Source: Ilumatobacteraceae bacterium
Lineage (GTDB): Bacteria > Actinomycetota > Acidimicrobiia > Acidimicrobiales > Ilumatobacteraceae
DNA length: 55,508 nucleotides
NCBI GenBank assembly: GCA_030729045.1
Contig: JANQYF010000038.1
Span: forward strand, 1-55,508
Direction: 5' to 3'
Shown: positions 34,062 through 43,633 of the stretch, in pieces
How positions within the stretch are numbered: position 1 is the first letter of the stretch
Layout of the letters: each line of letters begins with the position of its first letter
Notes under the pieces: model-generated
Seen by the model: the letters and a program-made list of their open reading frames with translations, nothing else
What the model was told of the DNA's origin: nothing
The model's database searches: none
Position numbers and translations under genes: made by a program

Positions 34062-35168
34062 GTGAGTGTTCCGTCGCCAGTTCTGCCCAATTACGCCAAT
34101 GGGTGCCTCTCTGGCGTGATCCCTGCGCTGTGTGCTCCAGGCGGCCCACGAAGCGTGCCTGAGTGGATGCCAGCCACTGTTAGTGGAGCGCAGCGTGTTG
34201 TTGTGCTTCTGATTGACGGGCTTGGCTGGAATCAGTTGCAGGACCACAAGACGTGCATGCCCACATTGTCTGGTTTCGAAGGGTCTTTCATCACCACCGT
34301 CGCCCCGTCAACAACTGCCACGGCATTGACCTCGCTCACGACGGGCCTTTCCCCCGGGGAACATGGCCTGCTCGGCTATCGCATCGATATGGGCGACACG
34401 GTGATGAATGTTTTGCGGTGGGGAGACGAGAATGGCGATTTGCGCCGTCGTTACCCGCCGAATTTGGTGCAGCCGTGCCCGCCCTTTCTTGGGTCGCGAG
34501 TTCCGGTTCTGAGCAAAGGTGAATTAGAGGGAAGTGGATTCACATTGGCTCATCTCGCAGACGTTAAGCACATGGGGTGGCGCGCAGCGAGCAGCATTCC
34601 GGTGTTGGTTCGTCAGGCTCTCGATGCTGGCGAGGATTTTGTCTACGCCTATTACGACGGAGTTGACAAGATTGCACACGAACGCGGCTTTGGCGAGTTT
34701 TATGATTCTGAATTGCGCGCTGCTGATGGAATAGTTGCAGACATTTTGTCTGTACTGCCCACTGACACTGTGCTGATTGTGACTGCAGATCACGGTCAAG
34801 TTCATGTTGGCGAACGCACCATCATTCCTCCGCGCGAGATTGTTGACCTCGTCGATCATCAGTCGGGCGAAGGACGTTTCAGATGGTTACATGCAAAACG
34901 CGGACGCGCTGCAGCCCTTGTTGATGCATGTTCCACGTATTCAGATGTTGCATGGGTGGCGACCGCTGATCAGATCATTGATGAAAAATGGTTTGGGCCG
35001 CGGATGAGTGATGAGGTGAAGCGCCGGCTGGGTGATGTGGCGCTGGTGGCTCACCAGCCTGTGAGTTTTGAAGAACCTCTCGATAGCGGGGCATTTCCTT
35101 TGGTGTGCCGTCACGGATCTTTAACCGCCGACGAAATGTTGGTCCCTTTGCTCGCGAAGCGGGCATAA
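34062..35168 (+). CDS. Alkaline-phosphatase superfamily phosphodiesterase
   Basis: A protein of about 368 residues in the type I phosphodiesterase/nucleotide pyrophosphatase family. Metal and nucleophile motifs are visible: VVVLLIDGLGWNQL (first metal aspartate), the nucleophilic threonine region in APSTTATALTSLTTG, YYDGVDKIAHERG and VTADHGQVH. There is no signal peptide, so it is probably cytoplasmic; the substrate is unknown. The start is uncertain: GTG 34062 follows GTGAGG closely, and a TTG at 34050 is possible. Divergent from rrf2, which may regulate it. Confidence 0.85.
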   Translation: MSVPSPVLPNYANGCLSGVIPALCAPGGPRSVPEWMPATVSGAQRVVVLLIDGLGWNQLQDHKTCMPTLSGFEGSFITTVAPSTTATALTSLTTGLSPGEHGLLGYRIDMGDTVMNVLRWGDENGDLRRRYPPNLVQPCPPFLGSRVPVLSKGELEGSGFTLAHLADVKHMGWRAASSIPVLVRQALDAGEDFVYAYYDGVDKIAHERGFGEFYDSELRAADGIVADILSVLPTDTVLIVTADHGQVHVGERTIIPPREIVDLVDHQSGEGRFRWLHAKRGRAAALVDACSTYSDVAWVATADQIIDEKWFGPRMSDEVKRRLGDVALVAHQPVSFEEPLDSGAFPLVCRHGSLTADEMLVPLLAKRA

Positions 35169-35244
35169 ACGACAATCCCTGGCGTCTCTGATGCCGAAGG
35201 CGCACCCGACTGCTAATTTAAGAACTCGCAGTGCAGTTCGCTTG

Positions 35245-35270
35245 CTCAACAGCACAAGGCTGTCAGTGAG
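35245..35270 (+). promoter_or_regulatory. Bulged hairpin before dnaE
   Basis: CTCA and ACAGC (35245-35253) can pair with GCTGT and TGAG (35259-35270) around a 5-base loop and a 3-base bulge. It ends 6 bases before the dnaE ribosome site AAGGAG (35277-35282). The rest of the 125-base gap shows no gene. A role is unproven. Confidence 0.25.
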
Positions 35271-35293
35271 TACAAAAGGAGTCGGGAAAGTTC

Positions 35294-38200
35294 GTGGGTT
35301 CGTCATTTACACACCTCCACGTTCATACTGAATATTCCATGCTCGACGGGGCAGCCCGACTCGACGAATTGGTTTCAAAGGCAGTCTCTGATGGTCAGAA
35401 GGCTCTCGGAATCACAGATCACGGCAACATGTATGGCGTCATCGAGTTTTACAAAGAATGCGTCAAGCAGGGCATTAAGCCAATCCTTGGTACCGAGGCA
35501 TACATGGCGCATGACCATCGTTCTGAGCGCATTCCCCGAAGAGGACGCCTTGACGACAATGGCGGATCTGATGAAGGTGGTCGCAAGCAGTACTACCACC
35601 TCACTTTGCTGGCCGAAAACAATGAGGGCTATCGCAACCTCATTCAGTTATCTAGCCTCGCGTTCCTCGAGGGGTATCACTACAAACCCCGCGTCGACTG
35701 GGAGCTATTAGAGAAGTATTCGTCAGGTCTCATAGCAACCACTGGTTGTCTCGGAGGCCATGTACTGCAGTCGTTGTTGAATGGCGACGAAAAGGGCGCA
35801 ATCGCAAAGGCGTCTCGACTACAAGACATTTTCGGCAAAGACAATTTGTTTGTCGAATTACAAGATCACGGCATAGCGAATCAGCGAACCACAAATCCGA
35901 AACTGGTTGAAATTGCACGAGCAATTGGCGCACCAATCATTGCCACCAATGATTCGCATTACGTCAACCAAAGTGACCACATGGCACACGATGCATTGTT
36001 ATGCGTGCAGACCGGTGCCTTGATGCGAGATCAAGATCGTTTCCGTTTCGAAGGAAACGAGCACTACTTAAAGACTGCCGCCGAAATGCGCTCAGTGTGG
36101 AAAGACTTGCCAGAGGCATGTGACAACACTTTGCTCATTGCTGAACGTGCACAGGTTGATATCACCTTTGATGAATATCAGATTCCAGACTTCCCAATTC
36201 CTGCTGATTACAAGACGCCTGCTGATTACTTGTCATTCCTCACCTGGAAAGGTGCTCAACAGCGGTGGGGAGACAACTTGCCGTCGGCGGTTGTTGAACG
36301 GCTCGCCTTCGAGTTGAAAACAATTAGCGACATGGGCTTCGATGCTTATTTCCTTATTGTCTGGGACCTCATTCGTCACGCTCGCGAATCAAACATTCGT
36401 GTTGGTCCTGGTCGTGGGTCAGCTGCTGGCTGCGCTGTTGCATATTGCTTGCGCATCACAGATCTTGATCCGTTGAAATACGACCTTCTGTTTGAACGAT
36501 TCTTGAATCCTTCAAGAATCAGCATGCCCGATATCGACATGGACTTTGACTCGCGGTATCGCGATCACATGATTCAATACGCAGCTGAAAAATACGGCCG
36601 TGACCATGTTGCGCAGATCATTACCTTTGCCACCATTAAGGCTCGAAATGCGGTACGCGATGCTGCTCGAGTGCTTGGGCACGAATACGGAGTCGGCGAC
36701 CGCATTGCCAAACTTATGCCAGCACTGCAACAGGGGCGCGACACTCCGCTTGCAGCATGTTTTGAATACAGCGATGAGCATGCAGCTGGGTATCGCGAAG
36801 CTCAGGGCTTGCGTGACTTGGTTCTGGCAGACGAGATCGCAGCAAAAGTGGTTGAAGTTGCAAGAGGGTTGGAAGGTCTGAAGCGCTCAGACGGTATCCA
36901 TGCCGCTGCAGTGGTAATCACTGGGAAGCCGCTGATGGACTACCTGCCGATTCAACGCAAAGGTAACGATGCACCAATAGTTACTCAATACGAAATGCAT
37001 GCTGTTGAGTCTTTGGGTCTTCTCAAAATGGACTTTCTCGGTTTGCGAAACCTTGACGTCATTGCAGATGCTGTTGCCATGATCAGAGAACAAACAGATC
37101 CTGACTTTGATATCGACATCATTTCTCTTGAAGACACAGAAACCTTTGAGTTGCTCGGAAGGGGAGACACCATCGGTGTTTTCCAGCTTGAGTCTCTACC
37201 AATGCAGAGTTTGTTGCGTCTCATGCGCCCCACAGCATTTGAAGATGTGTGCGCTGTGATTGCTCTGTATCGCCCTGGTCCGATGAGCACCAAAATGCAC
37301 ACCACATACGCAAAAATCAAGAACAACATAGAAGAACCTGAGTACTTCCATGAAGATGCACGGGAAGTGCTTCATGACACGTACGGGCTCATGGTGTACC
37401 AAGAGAGCATGATGCGTGTTGCGCAGAAGTTCGCTGGTTATTCGCTTGCCCAAGCAGACAACTTGCGCAAAGCCTGCGGCAAGAAAGATCCGAGAGCCAT
37501 GGCGGCTGAAGAGGGTTCCTTTGTTGATGGGTGCGAGAAGACCGGATACGGCCGTGCGCTTGGTGAGAAGTTGTTCGACATCATTCGTGGCTTTGCCGAT
37601 TACGCATTCAACAAGAGCCATGCATACGGCTACGGATTAATCGCATATCAAACTGCATATCTCAAAGCTCATTTCCCTGTTGAATACTCAGCGTGTTTGT
37701 TGTCCTCTGTGAAGGGCAACTATGAAAAGGCAGCAGTTCATCTTGCTGACGCGCGTTCCATTGGCATCACGGTGTCGAACCCCGACATCAATGAAGGCCG
37801 CTCAGACTTTGCAGCAATCACAGCTGACGGCCAGAAGCGAATTGTCTTTGCATTGTCCGGAGTTCGAAATGTCGGAGAAGGAATCGTTCTTCAGATTTTG
37901 GAAGAGCGTGATCGCAATGGCCCATACGAGTCATTCCATGACTTCGCGCGACGTGCACCCGAACAGGCTCTCAACAAGCGTGCTGTTGAGTCACTCATCA
38001 AGGCAGGAGCGTTCGATTCATTCGGGCATCCTCGTCGCGGCCTGCTCATGGTTTTTGAATCAATCATTGATTCTGCAGTAGTGGCTCGACGTGAGGAAGA
38101 AAAAGGAGTCATGTCGCTCTTTGGCGAGATGGAAGATGCGTCAACTACGGGGTGGAGCGCCGAAGTAACCATTCCCGACATGCAGTTCACAAAGCCAGAC

Positions 38201-38803
38201 CAATTGCGCCATGAAAAGGAAATGCTTGGTCTGTACATTTCTGACCACCCACTACGCGGAATAGAACACGCATTGCGTCGGCTTGTTACCAGTTCTATTC
38301 AGGAACTTGAAGCACGTGAATCTGGAATGGTCACGATTGGTGGAGTGATGTCGAGCCTCAATCGTCGCTTCACGAAAAAAGGCGATCAGATGGCAACATT
38401 TGTGTTGGAAGACATGGATGCAGCAATTGAAGTAACTGTGTTTGCAAAAGTACTGGCCGAATACGGACACTTGTTGTCCGATGACTTAGTAGTCACCATC
38501 ACCGGCCGCCTGAATCAACGTGATGATGCGCCGCCAAGTTTTTCAGCACAGAGAATTTCGGTTCCTGAAAATCTCGGAGACAAAATTGCAGAAGTTGAAT
38601 TGTCACTTCCGTCTGGTTTCACAGCAGAAAAACTCGAGAGACTCAAAGCAATAATCGCGGAGTTTCCCGGAACCTCGCCGTGCAAAGTGAAGTTAGCTGG
38701 TGGCAAAGTATTCGATCTTGGGCCGTCAGGGCTCGTTGACTTTGAGAAGGCCCTGGGGCCATTGCGCGTTACCTTTGGCTCTAATGCCGTAAAAATCATC
38801 TAA
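35294..38803 (+). CDS. dnaE: DNA polymerase III alpha subunit
   Basis: The 1169-residue replicative polymerase, DnaE1 type. The N-terminal PHP domain starts FTHLHVHTEYSMLDG, whose histidines are intact; in Actinobacteria this domain can carry proofreading activity. The polymerase core has the catalytic carboxylates in PDIDMDFD (412-419). Tandem HhH and an OB domain (MVTIGGVMSSLNRRFTKKGD) follow. GTG at 35294 with AAGGAG 11 bases upstream. Likely a stand-alone transcript. Confidence 0.96.
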   Translation: MGSSFTHLHVHTEYSMLDGAARLDELVSKAVSDGQKALGITDHGNMYGVIEFYKECVKQGIKPILGTEAYMAHDHRSERIPRRGRLDDNGGSDEGGRKQYYHLTLLAENNEGYRNLIQLSSLAFLEGYHYKPRVDWELLEKYSSGLIATTGCLGGHVLQSLLNGDEKGAIAKASRLQDIFGKDNLFVELQDHGIANQRTTNPKLVEIARAIGAPIIATNDSHYVNQSDHMAHDALLCVQTGALMRDQDRFRFEGNEHYLKTAAEMRSVWKDLPEACDNTLLIAERAQVDITFDEYQIPDFPIPADYKTPADYLSFLTWKGAQQRWGDNLPSAVVERLAFELKTISDMGFDAYFLIVWDLIRHARESNIRVGPGRGSAAGCAVAYCLRITDLDPLKYDLLFERFLNPSRISMPDIDMDFDSRYRDHMIQYAAEKYGRDHVAQIITFATIKARNAVRDAARVLGHEYGVGDRIAKLMPALQQGRDTPLAACFEYSDEHAAGYREAQGLRDLVLADEIAAKVVEVARGLEGLKRSDGIHAAAVVITGKPLMDYLPIQRKGNDAPIVTQYEMHAVESLGLLKMDFLGLRNLDVIADAVAMIREQTDPDFDIDIISLEDTETFELLGRGDTIGVFQLESLPMQSLLRLMRPTAFEDVCAVIALYRPGPMSTKMHTTYAKIKNNIEEPEYFHEDAREVLHDTYGLMVYQESMMRVAQKFAGYSLAQADNLRKACGKKDPRAMAAEEGSFVDGCEKTGYGRALGEKLFDIIRGFADYAFNKSHAYGYGLIAYQTAYLKAHFPVEYSACLLSSVKGNYEKAAVHLADARSIGITVSNPDINEGRSDFAAITADGQKRIVFALSGVRNVGEGIVLQILEERDRNGPYESFHDFARRAPEQALNKRAVESLIKAGAFDSFGHPRRGLLMVFESIIDSAVVARREEEKGVMSLFGEMEDASTTGWSAEVTIPDMQFTKPDQLRHEKEMLGLYISDHPLRGIEHALRRLVTSSIQELEARESGMVTIGGVMSSLNRRFTKKGDQMATFVLEDMDAAIEVTVFAKVLAEYGHLLSDDLVVTITGRLNQRDDAPPSFSAQRISVPENLGDKIAEVELSLPSGFTAEKLERLKAIIAEFPGTSPCKVKLAGGKVFDLGPSGLVDFEKALGPLRVTFGSNAVKII

Positions 38804-38861
38804 ATAACCCGTGATTTCAGGAATTGGCTTCTGGCAATGGCAGAATAGAAGGGTTGTTGTC

Positions 38862-38874
38862 GGCACTAGTGCCG
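38862..38874 (+). promoter_or_regulatory. 14-bp palindrome between dnaE and the next gene
   Basis: CGGCACTAGTGCCG (38861-38874) is a perfect palindrome about 30 bases before the ATG at 38904. It has no U-tract, so it is a poor terminator; it may be an operator. The remainder of the 100-base gap is unremarkable. Confidence 0.4.
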
Positions 38875-38903
38875 CCCGAGTGTCATAGGGAGTCACCCAG
38901 TCA

Positions 38904-39563
38904 ATGTCGTTGGAAGTTGCCACACAAGACTGCAGCGCACTCACTGAGGCCCAGTTTGAAGAGTTCCTCACCATTGAGGGGTCTTTTACTGCTGAGCAAT
39001 TTGCAAAGGCCGGAACAGACTGGGTGTTGTGCACCCTTGCCCGCATTGATGGCAAATTGCATGGTGTCACCTTTTCAACACTTGAGCGCATTGGCGGAAC
39101 GCCCTGTGTGTTGCTTGGTCTCATGACTATTAAGCGCACTGCGAAACGTGATTCAGTTCTTAAAGGCTTAATGACAGAGGCGTATCACCGGGCGCTTATG
39201 GCATTTCCTGATGAGGACGTTGTTGTCGGCAGTCGCTTTGCAACAGCTGACGGCATGGAAGCAATGAAGGCAGTCACTGACATGATTCCCACATTTGGTC
39301 ATCGTGCCGTAGGTGAAGAGCGCGCTTGGGGCCGACGCCTTGCCCGTCGTTTCGGTGTTGATTCCACCTATGACGAAAAAACCTTCATTGTTGCGTCAGG
39401 CGGACAAAGTGGTTTCCTTGATCATGAGTCATTGAAGCCAGAAAAAATCTCACCAGAAATCACTTCCTTGTTTGAAGGCGTTAACCCTAAAAAAGGTGGC
39501 GTGTTGATTGTTCATGGTTGGACCATGGCTGAAAGCCTTGTCAAGCTCGGCGCTCGCGTCTAA
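38904..39563 (+). CDS. Conserved hypothetical protein, possibly GNAT-like
   Basis: A 219-residue soluble protein I do not recognise with certainty. Residues about 40-115 run strand, turn, strand, then LMTIKRTAKRDSVLKGLMTEAYHRAL, which recalls GNAT acetyltransferase motif A (strand, basic loop, helix), though the pyrophosphate loop consensus is weak. The C-terminus GGVLIVHGWTMAESLVKLG is another ordered segment. GGGAG at 38888-38892 is a ribosome site. It is followed by the nitroreductase gene 4 bases on, so both share a transcript. Confidence 0.7.
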   Translation: MSLEVATQDCSALTEAQFEEFLTIEGSFTAEQFAKAGTDWVLCTLARIDGKLHGVTFSTLERIGGTPCVLLGLMTIKRTAKRDSVLKGLMTEAYHRALMAFPDEDVVVGSRFATADGMEAMKAVTDMIPTFGHRAVGEERAWGRRLARRFGVDSTYDEKTFIVASGGQSGFLDHESLKPEKISPEITSLFEGVNPKKGGVLIVHGWTMAESLVKLGARV

Positions 39564-39567
39564 GTCA

Positions 39568-40167
39568 GTGAACTTCGCCGACATCGTCCGCTCACGTCGG
39601 ATGTCGAGGTCATTTTCCGATCAAGCAGTCGATCCTGCAGTAATTACATCGTGCATTGAACTAGCAACGCGTGCACCAAGTGCAGGAAAATCACAAGGTT
39701 GGCATGTATTGATTCTGGAAAACGAATCAACGCAGCGATATTGGGATGTTGCTCTAACGCCGGAACGACGCGAGGGTTTTGCTTTTCCGCTTCTATTGAA
39801 AGCGCCAGTAATTGTGATCAGTATGTGTGATCCCACTGCGTATCTCGAGCGTTATTCAGAACCAGATAAAAAGGCAACAGGGCTTGGTGAAAGTCTTGAG
39901 AAGTGGCCGGCACCGTATTGGACTATCGACGCTTCTTTTGCCACCATGACATTTCTTCTTGCTCTACAAGATGTGAAATTGGGAGCATTGTTTTTTGCTC
40001 ACTCGAATGAAGCAGGGTTGCGACAGGAGTTCAATATTCCTGACCACATTGAAATCTTGGGAACGATTGCAATTGGGCACGAAGCTGCTGGGTCAAATCC
40101 GCAGGGTCGTAGCGCTAAACGAATTCGTCGGTCAGTGGAATCAGTTATTCACCAGAAAAACTGGTAG
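39568..40167 (+). CDS. Nitroreductase family flavoprotein
   Basis: A 199-residue FMN-dependent oxidoreductase. [16 protein letters not shown] and [18 protein letters not shown] form the FMN-binding start, [22 protein letters not shown] is the central helix and the ending carries RRS and basic residues. Some members in F420-rich Actinobacteria act in cofactor or nitro-compound reduction; the substrate here is unknown. GTG 39568 is fixed by the family N-terminus. The gene end overlaps the opposing DUF255 gene by 23 bases. Confidence 0.87.
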   Translation: MNFADIVRSRRMSRSFSDQAVDPAVITSCIELATRAPSAGKSQGWHVLILENESTQRYWDVALTPERREGFAFPLLLKAPVIVISMCDPTAYLERYSEPDKKATGLGESLEKWPAPYWTIDASFATMTFLLALQDVKLGALFFAHSNEAGLRQEFNIPDHIEILGTIAIGHEAAGSNPQGRSAKRIRRSVESVIHQKNW

Positions 40168-42142
40168 CGATTCGGTCGCGCAGTTCCTGCTCGGTACGTG
40201 CAGGCAACAAACACTCATGATTCCTACATACGTAGGCCATGCCAGGTTCGCGGCCAGCCCACAATGGTGAATCAACGGGCTCGCCCCACACAGTGACGGC
40301 ATTTGGGAGCCACTGTGACCGAACTGTTGCGAGAAGTACAGGATTGTCTCCCGGAATCACGATCTCTACAGCGCCTTCTTGAGCAAACAAAGAAGCAGAG
40401 ATCGCATTGCAAAAGCCAGTTGCCGCAGATGGTGCGACTCTGGCCAGCAGGGCAAGTATCTGATGCGCGTGAGTTTCCAGGGCTGCATCACCGGTAATGG
40501 CCGCAAGGCGAAGAAATGCAAACGCAGCTACCGAGTTGGCTGATGGTGTCGCATTATCCATCAAGTCTTTCTGACGAACAATCAACTGCTCTGACGATGA
40601 AGCAACGGTAAATAAACCACCATGCTCTGGGTCCCAGTATTCATCGATTAACTGATGTGCGGTTTCGGTTGCTACATGAAGCCACGCATGGTTAGCGGTC
40701 AATTCATACATGCGTGTCATGGCATCAACTACGTGGGCCAAGTCATGAGCAAGTGCGCTGTGTTGAGCATGGGGGAGAGCATCTTCTTGCCAACTGCGAG
40801 ACCACACTCCGTCCGCATTTCGCAATTCCTTCACAAGAAATTCTGCGTTTTTCTCGGCTATGGGTATCAGATCAAGTCGATTGAATGCAGATATTGACTC
40901 ACATAGTGAAGACAACATTATTGCATTCCATTCGGTCAACACTTTGTTGTCTAGTCCGGGCCGTGGTCGAGTAGCGCGATAATTGAAGAGGCGTTGACGG
41001 GCAGATTCGATCTGTGGTGGTCTTTGTAGTGATGTGCGTTGAGGAATGCGATTCGGAATTGAACGGCCTTCAAAGTTTCCGCCTTCAATTATGTTCCACC
41101 ACTCCTGAGCTGCCTCTGAGTCTGGGCCAAGGATTGTGTTGATTTCTGTCGGGGTCCATGTGTAGAACGCGCCTTCTTCAGAATGTCCGTGTTCATCAAG
41201 AGAATCAGCATCTTCGGCACTGTAGAAACCACCGTCGCGGTGGCGTAGTTCGTTGATGACGTACGACATCACTTCTTCAGCGGTTTGGCGATGTCGATCA
41301 TGTCCTTGAATTAGCCATGCGTGCGTATAAGTGCGCAACAAAAGAGCCTGGTCGTACAACATCTTTTCAAAATGAGGCACTAGCCATTTCTCGTCAACGC
41401 TGTATCGAGAAAAGCCGCCGCCAATGTGGTCGTACATTCCGCCGGCCGCCATTGCATCAAGGGAGGTGTTTACCATTCCAAGAAGTTGGTCATCGTGAGA
41501 GCGTTGGTATGAGCGCATTGCAAGATCAAGTGCAAATGTTGAAGGGAACTTCGGTGCTGATCCAAAACCACCCCAACGAGTGTCGAAACTTTGCGACATC
41601 GCCTGAAGTGCGGTATCTGCCAATTCATGAGCATTGAACGCTGCAACTGGCGCAATACGGGAGGTTCTACCAACAGCCTCTACTAGTGCATCAACGTTCT
41701 GTTGTAAGTCCTCACGTTTATTGCGCCATGCATCATCAACTGCCTGCATTAACTTCACAAATGAATCTCGCGGGTAATACGTACCGCCATAGAAGGGTTC
41801 CCCAGTAGGTGTGCAGAACACGGTCATGGGCCAGCCACCTCGACCAGTCATTGCTTGCACTGCATCCATATAAATTGCATCAACATCTGGGCGTTCTTCG
41901 CGGTCAACCTTGATGTTGACGAACAATTGATTCATTACTGCTGCTGTTGCGTCATCTTCGAAACTCTCGTGAGCCATGACATGACACCAGTGACATGCCG
42001 AGTAGCCCACTGATAACAGAATTGGTTTGCCCGTGCGAGATGCTTCGGCAAAGGCTTCGTCGCCCCATTGAAACCAATGGACCGGGTTATCTCGGTGTTG
42101 TCGCAAGTAAGGCGACGACGCCTCGGACAGTTTGTTTGTCAC
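40145..42142 (-). CDS. DUF255/YyaL-like thioredoxin-fold protein
   Basis: A 665-residue protein with an N-terminal thioredoxin-like domain ([20 protein letters not shown]50-H-W-C53 redox motif; [23 protein letters not shown]) and a C-terminal alpha/alpha six-barrel like that of glycosidases and epimerases. Members occur in all domains of life (YyaL, spermatogenesis-associated protein 20), with no fixed function. GTG start within the end of the enoyl reductase gene, so both are in one leftward operon. Confidence 0.92.
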   Translation of the reverse strand: MTNKLSEASSPYLRQHRDNPVHWFQWGDEAFAEASRTGKPILLSVGYSACHWCHVMAHESFEDDATAAVMNQLFVNIKVDREERPDVDAIYMDAVQAMTGRGGWPMTVFCTPTGEPFYGGTYYPRDSFVKLMQAVDDAWRNKREDLQQNVDALVEAVGRTSRIAPVAAFNAHELADTALQAMSQSFDTRWGGFGSAPKFPSTFALDLAMRSYQRSHDDQLLGMVNTSLDAMAAGGMYDHIGGGFSRYSVDEKWLVPHFEKMLYDQALLLRTYTHAWLIQGHDRHRQTAEEVMSYVINELRHRDGGFYSAEDADSLDEHGHSEEGAFYTWTPTEINTILGPDSEAAQEWWNIIEGGNFEGRSIPNRIPQRTSLQRPPQIESARQRLFNYRATRPRPGLDNKVLTEWNAIMLSSLCESISAFNRLDLIPIAEKNAEFLVKELRNADGVWSRSWQEDALPHAQHSALAHDLAHVVDAMTRMYELTANHAWLHVATETAHQLIDEYWDPEHGGLFTVASSSEQLIVRQKDLMDNATPSANSVAAFAFLRLAAITGDAALETHAHQILALLARVAPSAATGFCNAISASLFAQEGAVEIVIPGDNPVLLATVRSQWLPNAVTVWGEPVDSPLWAGREPGMAYVCRNHECLLPARTEQELRDRIATSFSGE

Positions 42143-42906
42143 GCGCCCATGGCGTGAAAGCCGCCATCAACGTGGATCACTTCACCTGTTGTTGCAGGAA
42201 ACCAGTCAGAAAAGAGCGCAAGAACAGTTTTAGCTACAGGAATTGGGTCAGACACATCCCATCCAAGGGGAGCGCGGTCATCCCAAATGTCTTCGAATTT
42301 TTGAAATCCGGGAATTGATTTTGCAGCCATTGTTTTGATGGGGCCAGCTGCCACCAAGTTGCAACGGATGCCTCGCGGTCCGAGTTCCTTAGCTAGGTAT
42401 CGACTTGTTGATTCAAACGCTGACTTCGCAACTCCCATCCAGTTGTATGCAGGCCACGCAACTGTGTTGTCAAAGTCAAGACCAACGATGGACCCACCTG
42501 AAGACATCAAGGGTAGAAATGCGTCAACAAGTGTCTTCAATGAATAAGCAGAAATTTGCATGGCGATTGCAACATCGCTCCATTGAGCTGCCAAGAAGTC
42601 GTCGCCTAGGCATACCTCGGGGGCAAAGCCGATTGCGTGCAGTACTCCGTCAACGTGACCCATTGAAGCGCGCACTTGTTCACGAACTAATTCGATGTGT
42701 TCGGGCACTGTGACATCAAACTCGAAGACATCAACAGGCGAATCAAGTCTGCGAGCGGATCTCTGTGTCAGCGAAAGGGCTCGGCCGGCGCCCGTGAGTA
42801 CAACTTGGGCGCCTTCGCGTTGGGCTAACTGCGCCACACTGAATGCCAAAGAGGCGTCGGTTAAGACACCTGTCACAACGATTTTTTTGCCTTCAAGAAG
42901 TCCCAT
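42139..42906 (-). CDS. fabI: InhA-type enoyl-ACP reductase
   Basis: A 255-residue short-chain dehydrogenase for the last step of fatty acid elongation. It follows mycobacterial InhA closely: [42 protein letters not shown] and [15 protein letters not shown] with the catalytic tyrosine and lysine. Position 91 is alanine (HAIGF), where InhA has S94 and E. coli FabI has S91 (HSIGF). InhA S94A is a known isoniazid-resistance substitution affecting NADH binding. First gene of the leftward operon; TACGGT box 7 bases upstream. Confidence 0.93.
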   Translation of the reverse strand: MGLLEGKKIVVTGVLTDASLAFSVAQLAQREGAQVVLTGAGRALSLTQRSARRLDSPVDVFEFDVTVPEHIELVREQVRASMGHVDGVLHAIGFAPEVCLGDDFLAAQWSDVAIAMQISAYSLKTLVDAFLPLMSSGGSIVGLDFDNTVAWPAYNWMGVAKSAFESTSRYLAKELGPRGIRCNLVAAGPIKTMAAKSIPGFQKFEDIWDDRAPLGWDVSDPIPVAKTVLALFSDWFPATTGEVIHVDGGFHAMGA

Positions 42907-42913
42907 TCATATG

Positions 42914-42919
42914 ACCGTA
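42914..42919 (-). promoter_or_regulatory. Leaderless -10 box of the fabI operon
   Basis: On the minus strand TACGGT is 7 bases before the fabI ATG at 42906. It lies in the 47-base divergent gap to the F420:NADP reductase gene. Confidence 0.45.
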
Positions 42920-42953
42920 GTTCGCATGGGGTCTATGTGTAAGGCTCTACGGA

Positions 42954-43631
42954 ATGCGTATTGGAATATTGGGTGGCACCGGGCCCGCCGGAAGTGCCCT
43001 CGGGGCACGTCTTGCTTCGGTGGGGTATGACGTCATCATTGGGTCTCGGACAAAAGAACGAGCCACCGAAGTGTGTGATGCCCTGAAAGCTAAGTGGCCG
43101 AACCTCACCCTGAGTGTGAATGGTGGCGACAACGACGAGGCTTCAGCTTGTGACGTAGTAGTTCTTGCCACGCCATGGGACTCGGCAGCAACAACAGCTA
43201 AAGCTCACATTGATTTGTTGCGTGGCAAAGTCATCATCAGTATGGCCAACGCACTTGTGCGAGTAGGCCCTGAATTCCAACCTCTCTTGCCGCCTCGCGG
43301 AAGTGTTGCTGCTCATGTGCAGGCCGCTGTACCTGAGTGTCGTGTTGTGGCGGCGTTTCATCATTTGCCAGCCACGGAACTTGGACATCTCGGTGACCCG
43401 ATTGATTCCGATGTGCTGATTTGTTCTGACAATGTTGAGGCACGAACAATCGTCATGGACATCACTGCGCATATCCCTGGGTGTCGTCCACTCGATGCCG
43501 GTGAATTGTCAAACGCAACAGCAATCGAAGCTTTTACAGCTGTCCTTTTGCAATTGAATGTTCGCTACAAGACACGAGTTGCACCGAAGTTGACAGGCAT
43601 CACGAAGGATCCTCGGGCGAAAGCTCTCTAA
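42954..43631 (+). CDS. npdG: F420H2:NADP oxidoreductase
   Basis: A 225-residue Rossmann enzyme exchanging hydride between NADP and coenzyme F420. The start MRIGILGGTGPAGSALGARLA is the NADP loop, GSRTKERA binds the 2'-phosphate, and AFHHLPATELG and CRPLDAGELSNATAIEAFTAVL are typical of the archaeal/actinobacterial Fno family. It indicates that this organism makes or uses F420, consistent with the LLM-family gene at 52131. Starts mshC 2 bases downstream. Confidence 0.9.
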   Translation: MRIGILGGTGPAGSALGARLASVGYDVIIGSRTKERATEVCDALKAKWPNLTLSVNGGDNDEASACDVVVLATPWDSAATTAKAHIDLLRGKVIISMANALVRVGPEFQPLLPPRGSVAAHVQAAVPECRVVAAFHHLPATELGHLGDPIDSDVLICSDNVEARTIVMDITAHIPGCRPLDAGELSNATAIEAFTAVLLQLNVRYKTRVAPKLTGITKDPRAKAL

Positions 43632-43633
43632 AC

